Origin: a virus
Strand: one strand, 5' to 3'
Virus record (IMG/VR): IMGVR_UViG_3300029258_002923
Span: 1 to 31,729 of that record
DNA: 31,729 nt
Part shown: piece after piece, positions 15,293-22,572 of the stretch
Numbering within the stretch: position 1 is the first letter of the stretch
How the letters are laid out: every line of letters begins with the position of its first letter
Translations under genes and position numbers: made by a program
Notes under the pieces: generated by a model
Told to the model about the DNA's origin: nothing
Database searches by the model: none
The model's input: only the letters and a program-made list of their open reading frames with translations

Positions 15293-16948
15293 TTACCAAT
15301 CCATGTTTGCCGTGTCTCTACCTCTATCAACGCCAGCACCAGAAACACTTCTGACTAATTCGACGTCTCTATCGGCTCCGCTACAACTTCCAGAGTAGAA
15401 AGCCCCTACTCCTTCTTCCTTTATCTTGCCGGCTATAAAGTCGTATATGTCGCTGTGAAAATAATGGTCTGCCTTATTGAACTCTTTATATTTTGCTACA
15501 TCGTTACCGTTTCTATCTTTCTCTACTACTCTTAATGGGGCTGTCAATTGACTTAAGAAATATGGTATATTCTCTACGTCAATAGGTAACAATACTCTTC
15601 TATGTTGATACTGTCCAACTACGTAATCCCCGGCTTGTGTCCTATTTATTTTGACTACGTCGTGCCCTTCTTCTTCGTCTTCCTCTATTGACAGTAACTC
15701 TTGACGTCTATCGTCACTAGGCCAATAATACGCTAGGTAAACTCTACCCGCAAACTTTGACTGGAACTCTTTTGCCTTTCTTGTTTCCGGGTTGGCGTCA
15801 ATCACGCAAACGTCTACGTCGTAGGCGTTCATTAGATGTTCTAAGTCTTCGAACTTTGACGTTGTGCCTATATAACAAGCTTTACGTTTACCATTTTCTA
15901 TTACACTTATCTTTATATTCAATACGCTACCTACGTCAACACCCATCGTGCAATGTTCCGCTACCGCTGGGTGTGTATACTCTCCTATGCAACTTCTTAT
16001 GTCTCCCTTTGATAGTCTATTGCCTTTAGCTGCATACGGTAAACCTAGGTCTGAGTTATAGAACTCTTGTAATTCAAATTGGGCTATCTTCTTACTATTC
16101 TCTATTAGCTCCTCTAAGTCTGTACGTTCACAGAATAGTTTGTTTATGTGATACCCTCTTATCTTTCTACCATTATAAGTAGGTACCCATCTCCCTTCTT
16201 TACATCTATCTAACTCTTCATGGCAATTACGGCAAACTACTTTCTTTCTTTCTACGTCTACGTTATGTTCAAATTCAAGTGTTTGCTCCATGCCGCAATT
16301 ATCACATACGATAAACCATTTACATTGGTCACTCTCTATGTACAACTTATCTATTCCTTCTTCTGGATAGGTTGGCGTAGACACTGCTCTTTGCCATTTT
16401 AAGTTACTATGTCCTAACCTCTTTTCTCCTCTTGCTAATGTTCCCTCGGTCAACTCATCTAATTCGTCATATAGGATACAGTCACTGTCAATAGTCTTTA
16501 GTTTATGAGGTTTACGGCTACCCCTGAAGTAAATAAACGCTTTCCTTACTTTCTTTAGTCCTATATTGTCAGTCACAGAAACTAAGCTACGTAAATAGTC
16601 ACAATCCTGTATAGCGGGATTGACTCTACCGTTAATGAAATCGCTTACTTCTGGGTCTCCTGGAAACACTACTGTTGAATTGTATCTGTGATGGTCAGCA
16701 AGCCATAAAGCTGAGTTGATAAGCCATTCGCTTACGCCACACTGTGCTGATTTACGTATAACTATGAAGGGATGTTTATCCTGGTAGATACCTGACAGGT
16801 ATTTGTGGCCTTTGAAACTGAAAGGTATACCTCTTATGGTCCTATACCGTAACGTCCATAGCGCGAGGTTTTCTTTCGTTCTTTCTTTCAAAAGCTGAGA
16901 TGAGTATCTCGTCAACTTTTTTTGCCTGCTCTGGCTCGAGGTGGACAT
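15293..16948 (-). CDS. terL: Terminase large subunit, GpA type
   Basis: The 551-aa protein is the ATP-driven packaging motor and nuclease. The ATPase domain has an adenine-proximal PFSFKGHKYL segment, a Walker A-like RKSAQCGVSEW (65-75) and Walker B CILYDELDE (157-165). A Cys4 zinc insertion (C215, C218, C239, C242) is characteristic of GpA-type terminases. The RNase H-like nuclease domain follows, with acidic residues in MGVDVGS, CVIDANPE and HYFHSDIYDF. Start ATG 16948 is supported by GGAGGG 8 nt upstream, and the first 60 residues match the family, so a 107-nt overlap with the small subunit gene is accepted. GpA types in lambda cut at cos sites; the end type here is not visible. Confidence 0.93.
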   Translation of the reverse strand: MSTSSQSRQKKLTRYSSQLLKERTKENLALWTLRYRTIRGIPFSFKGHKYLSGIYQDKHPFIVIRKSAQCGVSEWLINSALWLADHHRYNSTVVFPGDPEVSDFINGRVNPAIQDCDYLRSLVSVTDNIGLKKVRKAFIYFRGSRKPHKLKTIDSDCILYDELDELTEGTLARGEKRLGHSNLKWQRAVSTPTYPEEGIDKLYIESDQCKWFIVCDNCGMEQTLEFEHNVDVERKKVVCRNCHEELDRCKEGRWVPTYNGRKIRGYHINKLFCERTDLEELIENSKKIAQFELQEFYNSDLGLPYAAKGNRLSKGDIRSCIGEYTHPAVAEHCTMGVDVGSVLNIKISVIENGKRKACYIGTTSKFEDLEHLMNAYDVDVCVIDANPETRKAKEFQSKFAGRVYLAYYWPSDDRRQELLSIEEDEEEGHDVVKINRTQAGDYVVGQYQHRRVLLPIDVENIPYFLSQLTAPLRVVEKDRNGNDVAKYKEFNKADHYFHSDIYDFIAGKIKEEGVGAFYSGSCSGADRDVELVRSVSGAGVDRGRDTANMDW

Positions 16949-17498
16949 TTATGTTACCCTCCATCTTACTTACTCTACTATTACCAGTGTAAACGTCACC
17001 AGTTTGAAATAGGGGTACTTTGCCTTCCCTCTCTACCCGAGCTTTCTCAAGAATATTTGCTGCCTCGGTTAATTGGCCACCGTCCATAAGTCGAGTGTAA
17101 ATCTTCTCATATCTGGCTAGCCTCACTTCTTTTTGTGCTATAGGAATGTATGCGAAGTCAACTCCAAATACCTCTTCCCTTAACTCCGCTATTTTGTGCC
17201 TGTATCTATCTTTATACCAATATATTGTTGACAACTCTATATGAAGTTTACCGTAGTCGTATAGAAGCTTTTGTATCTCTGTGCCTGCGTAGCCTGCAGC
17301 AAACCATTTCACTATTGCTTCCTTATGTATATTCTTAAGTTTGCCTTTTGTCTTCTTTACTTCTTCTGGATTGGACGGTAAACAATTTGGATGGGCCTTT
17401 TCTATCTGTCTTATTATTCTTTCATTGATGTCGTCAAAGTTTACGTTCTTGTTTTCTTCTTTTTTAACTATCTTTTTTATTTCTTTGACGGTAGACAA
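16842..17498 (-). CDS. terS: Putative terminase small subunit
   Basis: The 218-aa protein lies directly in front of the large terminase gene and is the likely DNA-recognition subunit. Residues about 58-85 (HKEAIVKWFAAGYAGTEIQ, then a LLYDYGKLHI turn) read as a helix-turn-helix, and the middle is helical and charged (EKIYTRLMDGGQLTEAANIL), suited to oligomerisation. The start is a TTG at 17498 chosen for AGGGGAGG 5 nt upstream. A consensus promoter lies about 30 nt further up, so this is the first gene of the packaging-head transcript. Sequence identity with a named family was not recognised; the call rests on HTH and position. Confidence 0.75.
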   Translation of the reverse strand: MSTVKEIKKIVKKEENKNVNFDDINERIIRQIEKAHPNCLPSNPEEVKKTKGKLKNIHKEAIVKWFAAGYAGTEIQKLLYDYGKLHIELSTIYWYKDRYRHKIAELREEVFGVDFAYIPIAQKEVRLARYEKIYTRLMDGGQLTEAANILEKARVEREGKVPLFQTGDVYTGNSRVSKMEGNINVHLEPEQAKKVDEILISAFERKNERKPRAMDVTV

Positions 17499-17525
17499 AT
17501 TAACCTCCCCTGTATCTATTTATAT

Positions 17526-17553
17526 ATTATACTGAATATTTTATAATGGTCAA
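17526..17553 (-). promoter_or_regulatory. Consensus sigma70-like promoter before terS
   Basis: Read on the minus strand, TTGACC (17548-17553) is followed after exactly 16 bp by TATAAT (17526-17531), five of six and six of six matches to the -35 and -10 consensus. Predicted start of transcription is near 17519, giving a leader of about 20 nt before the TTG of terS. It would let host RNA polymerase drive the packaging and head genes. Confidence 0.75.
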
Positions 17554-17593
17554 GGGGCAACCTTTTTCTTCTCTGTTTCTCTTTTTACTATCT

Positions 17594-17633
17594 CTATTTA
17601 TTTTAAGTAGTTAGGTGTAGCTAAAATAAATAG
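17594..17633. repeat. Perfect 12-bp inverted repeat in the gap upstream of the promoter
   Basis: CTATTTATTTTA (17594-17605) is repeated inverted as TAAAATAAATAG (17622-17633) around 16 nt. It lies between the stop of the small zinc-finger gene (17643) and the terS promoter. On the minus strand no T-run follows; on the plus strand AATTTTTT follows. It may be a weak terminator that insulates the promoter or an operator for a dimeric regulator. The rest of the 144-nt gap is a purine-rich tract on the minus strand. Confidence 0.65.
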
Positions 17634-17642
17634 AATTTTTTA

Positions 17643-17909
17643 TTATTTATCCCTTGTTTTTCTTCTTTCTTTATTTTTTGGTCTTCTTGTTCTTCTTTTT
17701 TCTCTATTTTTCTCTTTCCAAAAACACTCTGAGCATAGGCTGCTGCCTTTGTATATAAACGTAGCTCTCCTATTACACTCTACACAATAGTTAGCATACA
17801 TAATAGAATTTGTTTCGACTATTTTTAAGGGTTTCTCCTTTTTCATTTTTAACTTCTCCCCCGACATTGTCTTGTGCAAGTAAAGACTCTGGTTTAGTGA
17901 CATCTTCAT
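17643..17909 (-). CDS. Small basic zinc-finger protein
   Basis: I choose ATG 17909 (MKMSLNQSLYLHKTMSG..., 88 aa): it overlaps the TGA of the frame upstream (ATGA) and AGGGGT lies about 10 nt before it. A TTG at 17999 has no binding site. The product has one Cys4 zinc knuckle (CVEC, 13 residues, CSEC) and an extremely basic C-terminus (KNREKRRTRRPKNKERRKT), which suggests nucleic-acid binding. An internal ATG at 17846 behind GGGGGAG could yield a 67-aa form containing the whole finger. It is the last gene before the packaging promoter. Confidence 0.65.
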   Translation of the reverse strand: MKMSLNQSLYLHKTMSGEKLKMKKEKPLKIVETNSIMYANYCVECNRRATFIYKGSSLCSECFWKEKNREKRRTRRPKNKERRKTRDK

Positions 17910-18094
17910 TCTGTCTCTACCCCTATATCGGTAGTTGGCATAAATAATGAATTTGCACTGTAAACAACCGGCATAGCAGTTTGGAGTCCGTTTGTCCAAA
18001 TAGGAGCGGTAATGGACATACTCGTATTATCAGTTCCCGAAGATTCTTTTTTCTTTTTTGCTTTAGTTACTGTTGAACCTTCAGGAGTTTCTAG
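17906..18094 (-). other. 62-codon open frame reached by a candidate -1 frameshift
   Basis: Directly after the TAG of the 64-aa gene, the -1 frame stays open for 62 codons (LETPEGSTVTKAKKKKESS..., ending TDIGVETE) and stops at TGA 17906-17908, which overlaps the next gene's ATG. It has no start codon with a binding site; the only ATG in it (18019) lacks one. Together with the slippery heptamer, this suggests a C-terminal extension of the 64-aa protein, giving 126 aa in all. The extension has a lysine-rich linker and then a hydrophobic, proline-containing segment (ITAPIWTNGLQTAMPVVYSA). A decayed or wrongly assembled single gene is the alternative. Confidence 0.55.
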
Positions 18095-18285
18095 AAAGGG
18101 CGCACCACCACCTTTATTTGGTCTATATCTTCGTCTTTTAACTCTGCCTTTTTGATTGTTTTTATAGCAGCACTTTTTTCATCCTTAGCTATAATTATTT
18201 CGGGACTTAGTATCAATTCCTCAAGCTTACCGTCTTTCTGTTCTTTCTCTTTTGGTTCCTTTACGATTGCTACCCAAAAAATCAT
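18091..18285 (-). CDS. 64-aa small phage protein ending VVVRPF, possibly extended by frameshift
   Basis: The zero-frame product (MIFWVAIVKEPKEKEQKDGK...) has a first beta strand, a charged loop, a strand with SPEIIIAKDEKSAAIKTIKK and a final strand QIKVVVRPF. This compact beta-alpha-beta layout, with an A-K-D-E-x-x-A segment and an RPF end, is one I associate with small phage proteins of unknown function. GGAGG sits 7 nt before the ATG. The stop directly follows a slippery heptamer, so a longer product is likely made part of the time. It could be a major small structural or regulatory protein; function unknown. Confidence 0.7.
   Translation of the reverse strand: MIFWVAIVKEPKEKEQKDGKLEELILSPEIIIAKDEKSAAIKTIKKAELKDEDIDQIKVVVRPF
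18094..18100 (-). promoter_or_regulatory. Candidate -1 ribosomal frameshift heptamer C_CCT_TTC
   Basis: The heptamer has the X_XXY_YYZ form in the zero frame and is followed at once by TAG. A purine-rich AAGGTGG element lies 7 nt upstream (18108-18114), similar in placement to the Shine-Dalgarno-like stimulator known in dnaX. I see no strong downstream hairpin. Confidence 0.5.
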
Positions 18286-18299
18286 CTCTTACCTCCTTG

Positions 18300-18488
18300 T
18301 TAAACTTTAACTGTTTTTCTTGCCTGGGCTAGCTTAACAGCTTTCCTAGCGCAAACTTTACACAGATATCCTACTAACCTTCTCTCTTTCTTACCTTCCG
18401 CGTCTACAACTGTAGGCATTACCGGTATAGGAAAGTTCTTTTTATTGGCTTTGCTGCTCCTCCCGCACCGGTAGCATATTAGTTTCAT
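18300..18488 (-). CDS. Small zinc-ribbon protein
   Basis: Start ATG 18488 (MKLICYRCGRSSKANKK..., 62 aa) is chosen because AAGGAG lies 8 nt upstream; a further ATG at 18506 would lie upstream of that site. The protein is a Cys4 ribbon (CYRCG near the N-terminus, CKVC about 40 residues later) with a basic C-terminus (ARKAVKLAQARKTVKV). It overlaps the end of the 78-aa gene by 47 nt. Likely binds nucleic acid or a host protein; no precise role can be given. Confidence 0.7.
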   Translation of the reverse strand: MKLICYRCGRSSKANKKNFPIPVMPTVVDAEGKKERRLVGYLCKVCARKAVKLAQARKTVKV

Positions 18489-18678
18489 CTTTGGCTCTCC
18501 TTTCACTAAAATTATTTTTTATTAGTGTTCTACCAGCATTTATTAGCTTGTTTCCCATAGCGATAGCTACACTTGAAGGAAACAGCTCTGTATGTACTGA
18601 CCCTGATTTTTCACCTACGAAATCTAAACAAACTTTGTTGTTTTTAGAATAGACTACAAACCTTTTTGTTTCCGCCAT
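18442..18678 (-). CDS. Hypothetical 78-aa protein
   Basis: I do not recognise the family. The product starts MAETKRFVVYSKNNKVCLDF and contains two or three beta strands, a helix (SSVAIAMGNKLINAGRTLI) and a polar tail that overlaps the next gene. AAGGAG lies before the ATG. The strand-strand-helix pattern may be a small alpha/beta fold. It heads the group of tiny genes that follows the glycosyltransferases. Confidence 0.65.
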   Translation of the reverse strand: MAETKRFVVYSKNNKVCLDFVGEKSGSVHTELFPSSVAIAMGNKLINAGRTLIKNNFSERRAKDETNMLPVREEQQSQ

Positions 18679-18688
18679 CTCTTCTCCT

Positions 18689-19807
18689 TCAGTTTTTATC
18701 TAGCTTCTTTAAAATTCTATCTAAATTTTTGGCCGCATTCCCCCAAGTAAAATCTTGAACAGCTTTAGAACACGTTTCACTCTTTCGTAAGTAATCTTCG
18801 TAGTTATGCGCCATACTTTGAAGTTTGCTAATAACTTCTTCCTGGTTCGGAAGATACCATTCTCCTTTGTCTCCTTTGTAAAATTTTCCATCATCTGCGA
18901 TTTCCCTTTCATAGTTTTCTATTTTTAATTCGCTTGGGTAGTTACCCAAATACTCTGTCATCCCGGTAACGTTGGTCGTCAACGCTGGTATACCGCAAGC
19001 TATACACTCAAGGAGTGGTAAATTCCAACCCTCTGCCTTAGACAACCATATACCGAAATCCCCACTTTCGTAAAATGAAGCCATTTCAAGGAACGTTGAA
19101 AAGCTTCCGATTATAAGTTCAATGGATAAGTTACCTTTTTTGAAATACCTACTGCCTTGACTAATAAACCCTTTATCAACTAAAAATCTAGTACTGCTAT
19201 CTCTCCAAGATTCGTCGAAAAAGTTTTGTATATGTGCCTTTAGTAAAACTTTTTGCTCGCTACCTGCAAAAGCTTTGTCGAAACAATCAAAGATATCTAA
19301 AGTACCTTTCCTTTTTTCGTATTTACCTACGTGTACGAAAGTTATGTAATCTCTTTTCAATAGTCTATGTAGTTTATACTCTATACCCCTCTTTGGATAA
19401 AAAATGTTTGGGTCAAATCCTTCGGGAACAACGTCAACTGCATAGTTAACCCCCGCCTTTAACACTTCTTTTGCCCAATTACTGGGCGTTAATAGCCAAT
19501 CACAATTTCGCATCGTAGTTTTTGAAAGTTCATCTATCTTGTTTGTTTCAAATACTGGGAAGCCTATTCTAAATGCCCCGCTAAATTGATTTAGGAAAGG
19601 CGCGTCAAATATCATTATCCCCGTGTCAAGCTTAGACATTTTTAATCTATTCTCTGTCCATACTTTTATTAAGTTATCTTTCCAAGCTACTCTACCAAAA
19701 GGTGGCGTTAAAGAAATGTCAGAGTTTAACTTACTATATGCTTTCATAAGGTTGTAAGTATGGACGCCATATCCTAAAAAGTTTATCGGACCATAAAAGT
19801 TTATCAT
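18689..19807 (-). CDS. GT4-family glycosyltransferase
   Basis: The 372-aa enzyme shows a GT-B layout: N-terminal INFYGPINFLGYGVHTYNL, a linker with FPVFETNKIDE and TPSNWAKEVL, a VPEGFDPNIFYP acceptor-side turn, a FVHVGKYEKRKG donor-domain strand (157-168) and the EX7E motif EGWNLPLLE with glutamates 259 and 267. It probably adds a hexose or related sugar to a glycan or protein. It ends an operon-like run of radical SAM, AKR, two methyltransferases and GT2, each separated by a few bases. Paralogous in pattern to the partial GT4 at the left edge. ATG preceded by TTAGGAGACTAA. Confidence 0.92.
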   Translation of the reverse strand: MINFYGPINFLGYGVHTYNLMKAYSKLNSDISLTPPFGRVAWKDNLIKVWTENRLKMSKLDTGIMIFDAPFLNQFSGAFRIGFPVFETNKIDELSKTTMRNCDWLLTPSNWAKEVLKAGVNYAVDVVPEGFDPNIFYPKRGIEYKLHRLLKRDYITFVHVGKYEKRKGTLDIFDCFDKAFAGSEQKVLLKAHIQNFFDESWRDSSTRFLVDKGFISQGSRYFKKGNLSIELIIGSFSTFLEMASFYESGDFGIWLSKAEGWNLPLLECIACGIPALTTNVTGMTEYLGNYPSELKIENYEREIADDGKFYKGDKGEWYLPNQEEVISKLQSMAHNYEDYLRKSETCSKAVQDFTWGNAAKNLDRILKKLDKN

Positions 19808-19815
19808 TTAGTCTC

Positions 19816-20466
19816 CTAACCGTTTCTGTCAGTTTCTACTTCTATCCACTTATCTTCGTGATATTCCATCCCTTTGTTATTTTCAGGCCTTGCTTTTATA
19901 TCATTGTTTACGTTATAGTACAAAGCGTTGTTAAATAGCTGTCTTTTCATAGTATGTTCGTGAGTCATGAAATATTCTTTAGGGACTTTAAAGCCAGTAT
20001 ACCCAGCGTTAAACTGAATTCCTTCGTGTATCTTTCCTGTCCACGTACTGAAAACCTTATTTACTAAACGCCATTGGTAGTCTATTCCTCTTTCCTCTCC
20101 GTCGAATATCGATTTTCTAAAAATTTGATACCCAGCACAAGTATCTGGGGTAGCTGTTACTAATGCTGGTAGTAGTGAATAGAAAGTATCGCTAAAATAT
20201 TCATCAACGTCTAGCCAAAGAATCCAGTCATATCTGCATTTAGTGTGCGCGAAGTTTCTTTGTTTGGAAAAGTCAAAATCGAATTTATTCTCTACCACTT
20301 TACAGCCTAACTTCGTTGCTATATCGATGGTTTTATCCTTACTACCGCCATCAATAACGACTAACTCGCCGACGTGAGGGGTCATATTTAGAATAGCTTT
20401 TTCTATATACTTTTCTTCGTCTTGAGCGATTATACAGCCGCTAATTGGTATTTTGGGGTTACTCAT
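19816..20466 (-). CDS. GT2-family glycosyltransferase
   Basis: I choose ATG 20466 (MSNPKIPISGCIIAQ..., 216 aa), behind AAAGGAGG and overlapping the stop of the methyltransferase gene by 8 nt. The fold is GT-A: ISGCIIAQDEEKYI, ELVVIDGGSKDKT with Asp39 and Asp44, and the metal-binding DXD-like motif WLDVDEYF (Asp86, Asp88). GKIHEGIQF resembles the acceptor-side H-E segment of SunS/WaaE-like GT2 enzymes. At 216 aa it is a minimal, single-domain enzyme with no membrane segment, so it acts in the cytoplasm. The substrate is unknown. Confidence 0.9.
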   Translation of the reverse strand: MSNPKIPISGCIIAQDEEKYIEKAILNMTPHVGELVVIDGGSKDKTIDIATKLGCKVVENKFDFDFSKQRNFAHTKCRYDWILWLDVDEYFSDTFYSLLPALVTATPDTCAGYQIFRKSIFDGEERGIDYQWRLVNKVFSTWTGKIHEGIQFNAGYTGFKVPKEYFMTHEHTMKRQLFNNALYYNVNNDIKARPENNKGMEYHEDKWIEVETDRNG

Positions 20467-21214
20467 CTTCCTCCTTTGTAACATACATTATCGTGTTATC
20501 CTCTACATTTATTATATTGAAGCTTCTAAATACCGTAGTAAAAGCATCTCTATATTCATCTAAAGTCGGCATCGTTTCTATAAGTCCAAAGTCTTTCATA
20601 TATCTTACTTTATCATCATCATTCTTCCCTACTCTGGGAGGATTGCCTTGGGAAATGTATGTACCTCCGAGTTTAAGAACTCTATTTACCTGCCCCAACA
20701 CTTCATACAAATATTCAAAGTGGTGAAGAGCCGAACAATCAAACACAAAGTCGAACTGCTCTTCTAAATAAGGAAGGTAGTAGCCATCCCCTATTACTGA
20801 AGTAAGATTCGGGATTCCTGTACCCAACAACTTCTCATCAATATCTAGGAGGGTTCCTTCTTTGGCTCCTTCGTCAAGAAATCTAGCAGATGCCCAACCA
20901 CTAGCTCCTCCTATCTCTAAAAAAGTCTTTCCTGTCGGTTGAATAATCTCTATAACCTTCGATATCATCTTTTCATTCATTTCTTTGCTTCTATTTCTTT
21001 CCTCACTCTTTGTTTCAAACCTATTCTGATACGATTGGCAACTTTGTTCAGCTTTTCTTACTGCCTCTACCTGCCCCAAGCACTTCTCCCAAGTAGCATC
21101 ATTTCTATGTGCATGTACTACACCATTAGAATCTACTTTCATCTCATAGTTACACTTAGAGCATTTATTCTTTTCTAAACTCTTAAAACAAAGAGGGCAA
21201 ACAAACTTAATCAT
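20459..21214 (-). CDS. Class I SAM methyltransferase with N-terminal zinc ribbon
   Basis: The 251-aa protein starts with a Cys4 ribbon (C6, C9, C18, C21). A Rossmann methyltransferase domain begins near residue 90: motif I FLEIGGASGWAS (98-109), acidic strand LLDIDE, motif with FDFVFDCSALHHF and a RVLKLGGTYISQG strand. SALHHF and LK-GG-TY are typical of type 11 methyltransferases acting on small molecules or sugars. In rRNA methyltransferases such as RlmA a similar zinc ribbon precedes the catalytic domain. Here the sugar-chemistry neighbours suggest a sugar or lipid-linked substrate, but that is inference. Confidence 0.85.
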   Translation of the reverse strand: MIKFVCPLCFKSLEKNKCSKCNYEMKVDSNGVVHAHRNDATWEKCLGQVEAVRKAEQSCQSYQNRFETKSEERNRSKEMNEKMISKVIEIIQPTGKTFLEIGGASGWASARFLDEGAKEGTLLDIDEKLLGTGIPNLTSVIGDGYYLPYLEEQFDFVFDCSALHHFEYLYEVLGQVNRVLKLGGTYISQGNPPRVGKNDDDKVRYMKDFGLIETMPTLDEYRDAFTTVFRSFNIINVEDNTIMYVTKEEDE

Positions 21215-21242
21215 TATTTCCTCCTAAAGCTTATAGTTAAAA

Positions 21243-21938
21243 CTACCTTGCTCCTGTCTCAAATATAACTGGGTCGGTATTGTTTATTCTTTTCAAACCA
21301 AATTCTTTTAAAGTTGCTGGGTCTCTCCTATCTAAAAGGGTCATCCAACCAAAGTTCTTTTCTATATGCATAGGATGAGCGTTGTTTGGATTAGAAGGGT
21401 CTACTCTCAAAACTAAATATCTACTTTTTTCTGCTATTAAGTGTAAGGCCTCTTTAGCTCTCTCAATATGCTCTAAAACAGCTATACAGATACAAACGTC
21501 GACTAATGGGAGGTTTACTGTTGGTAATTCTGTTTCTTCTGAGATTGTTATGAATTTTACCCTATCCTCAAACCCTCTTTTCTTAAGTCTCCACCTCATA
21601 TAGTCTATGTGCGGCCCCTCAATATCGACAGCTGTTACTTCATCCATTCCGCACTCTAATAACTTTATAACTTCAGACCCTATACCGCAACCATAATCCA
21701 TAGCCGTCTTACAATTATACTTTCTTATAAAATTTTCAATTTCCCTTTGGTATTCTTCTTTACAAGTAGAATTTTCAAAGTTAGTTAAGTCATACAAGTA
21801 AAAGTCCGTACTTTTGTAGAATTGAACTACATTTCTTCTGGTTTTCCATATTTCGTTTATGTTAATTTCTGAAAACTTCTTCTCGCAATCTTCAACAGAA
21901 GTTCCCAAATACTCGCTTAATTCTTTAAACTGTTCCAT
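21243..21938 (-). CDS. Class I SAM-dependent methyltransferase
   Basis: This 231-aa enzyme has motif I AMDYGCGIGSEV (79-90), the acidic strand AVDIEGPHIDYM, and a motif IV-like VDVCICIAVLEHI followed by a helix, all typical of small-molecule methyltransferases. The first 70 residues are helical (YLGTSVEDCEKKFSE) and may cover the active site. The sequence differs clearly from the zinc-ribbon methyltransferase that follows, so it is not a recent duplicate. Its ATG overlaps the AKR-like gene by 22 nt, after GGAGGTAGTAGGGTT. The substrate is probably a sugar or polyol made by the same cassette. Confidence 0.88.
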   Translation of the reverse strand: MEQFKELSEYLGTSVEDCEKKFSEININEIWKTRRNVVQFYKSTDFYLYDLTNFENSTCKEEYQREIENFIRKYNCKTAMDYGCGIGSEVIKLLECGMDEVTAVDIEGPHIDYMRWRLKKRGFEDRVKFITISEETELPTVNLPLVDVCICIAVLEHIERAKEALHLIAEKSRYLVLRVDPSNPNNAHPMHIEKNFGWMTLLDRRDPATLKEFGLKRINNTDPVIFETGAR

Positions 21939-22564
21939 AACCCTACTACCTCCTTTAAATGTTTCCTATTTTTTGTTCCAAATATTATATAGTCTGCGCC
22001 AATCCACGTCTGGTAGCGTAAACAATCTATAACTGATAGAGCTTTTAAAGCTCTTCCATCATCGAAAGGTTTTATAGCGAAAACACTTCCTCTGGTTTGT
22101 AAAAACTCTACTACTTTTTGGGTTATTCCGCTACCGGGATATATCGGAACCATAAAATTTCTACATTCAGGATAATCAAGAGCGAACTTAATAATCAAAT
22201 CTGGGTTTTCTGAGGTTATTCCTAAAGTTGTAAAATGTTTAGCTGAAAGTCGTTCATAGATAAAAACACCCTTACCATAAAGAAGTTCGTCATCCAAATC
22301 TGAAACCCAGTATATGTATGGTTTTCCTATACTCTTTATGGTATTATTCATTAACGAAGTCCACTGATTCGGATGGTAAGCAGATACTTTTGACATTACT
22401 TTTATTTCCGGTACCTGGCTTAAAATCTTTTCACAATTACCGTATCTGTGGTGTGCGTCGAAAATATCAATACCTAAGTCCTTAGCCTCAAGAACTAGCT
22501 CCTTACCTTCTTCTAAGGACGTCTCTACCATCTTACCTCCACCTAAACATAAAGTCTGCTGCAT
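21917..22564 (-). CDS. Aldo/keto reductase-like protein, reduced
   Basis: Start ATG 22564 (MQQTLCLGGGKMVETS..., 215 aa) lies 8 nt after the radical SAM stop with AAGGAGG in front; an ATG at 22531 is a second option. The order of segments is that of the AKR TIM barrel: LCLGGGKM, a GKELVLEAKDLGIDIFDAHH helix-strand, RYGNCEKIL, VMSKVSAYH, LGITSENPDLI, MVPIYPG, FAIKPF and the C-terminal IIFGTKNRKHLKEVV cofactor end. Asp36, Tyr41 and Lys59 fit three of the catalytic tetrad. The usual histidine is not seen after Lys (YIYWVSDLDD instead), and 215 aa is short against about 280-330 aa. It may be a reductase with altered chemistry, or a binding protein. Confidence 0.75.
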   Translation of the reverse strand: MQQTLCLGGGKMVETSLEEGKELVLEAKDLGIDIFDAHHRYGNCEKILSQVPEIKVMSKVSAYHPNQWTSLMNNTIKSIGKPYIYWVSDLDDELLYGKGVFIYERLSAKHFTTLGITSENPDLIIKFALDYPECRNFMVPIYPGSGITQKVVEFLQTRGSVFAIKPFDDGRALKALSVIDCLRYQTWIGADYIIFGTKNRKHLKEVVGLWNSLKN

Positions 22565-22572
22565 AAACCTCC

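Noticed and set aside
17910-17999. TTG at 17999 as start of the small zinc-finger gene
   Set aside because: No Shine-Dalgarno upstream, and the segment overlaps the -1 frame extension; ATG 17909 is coupled to that frame's stop.
18721-18912. Second minus-strand frame inside the GT4 gene (63 aa)
   Set aside because: Wholly nested in a clear GT4 coding frame, with no binding site.
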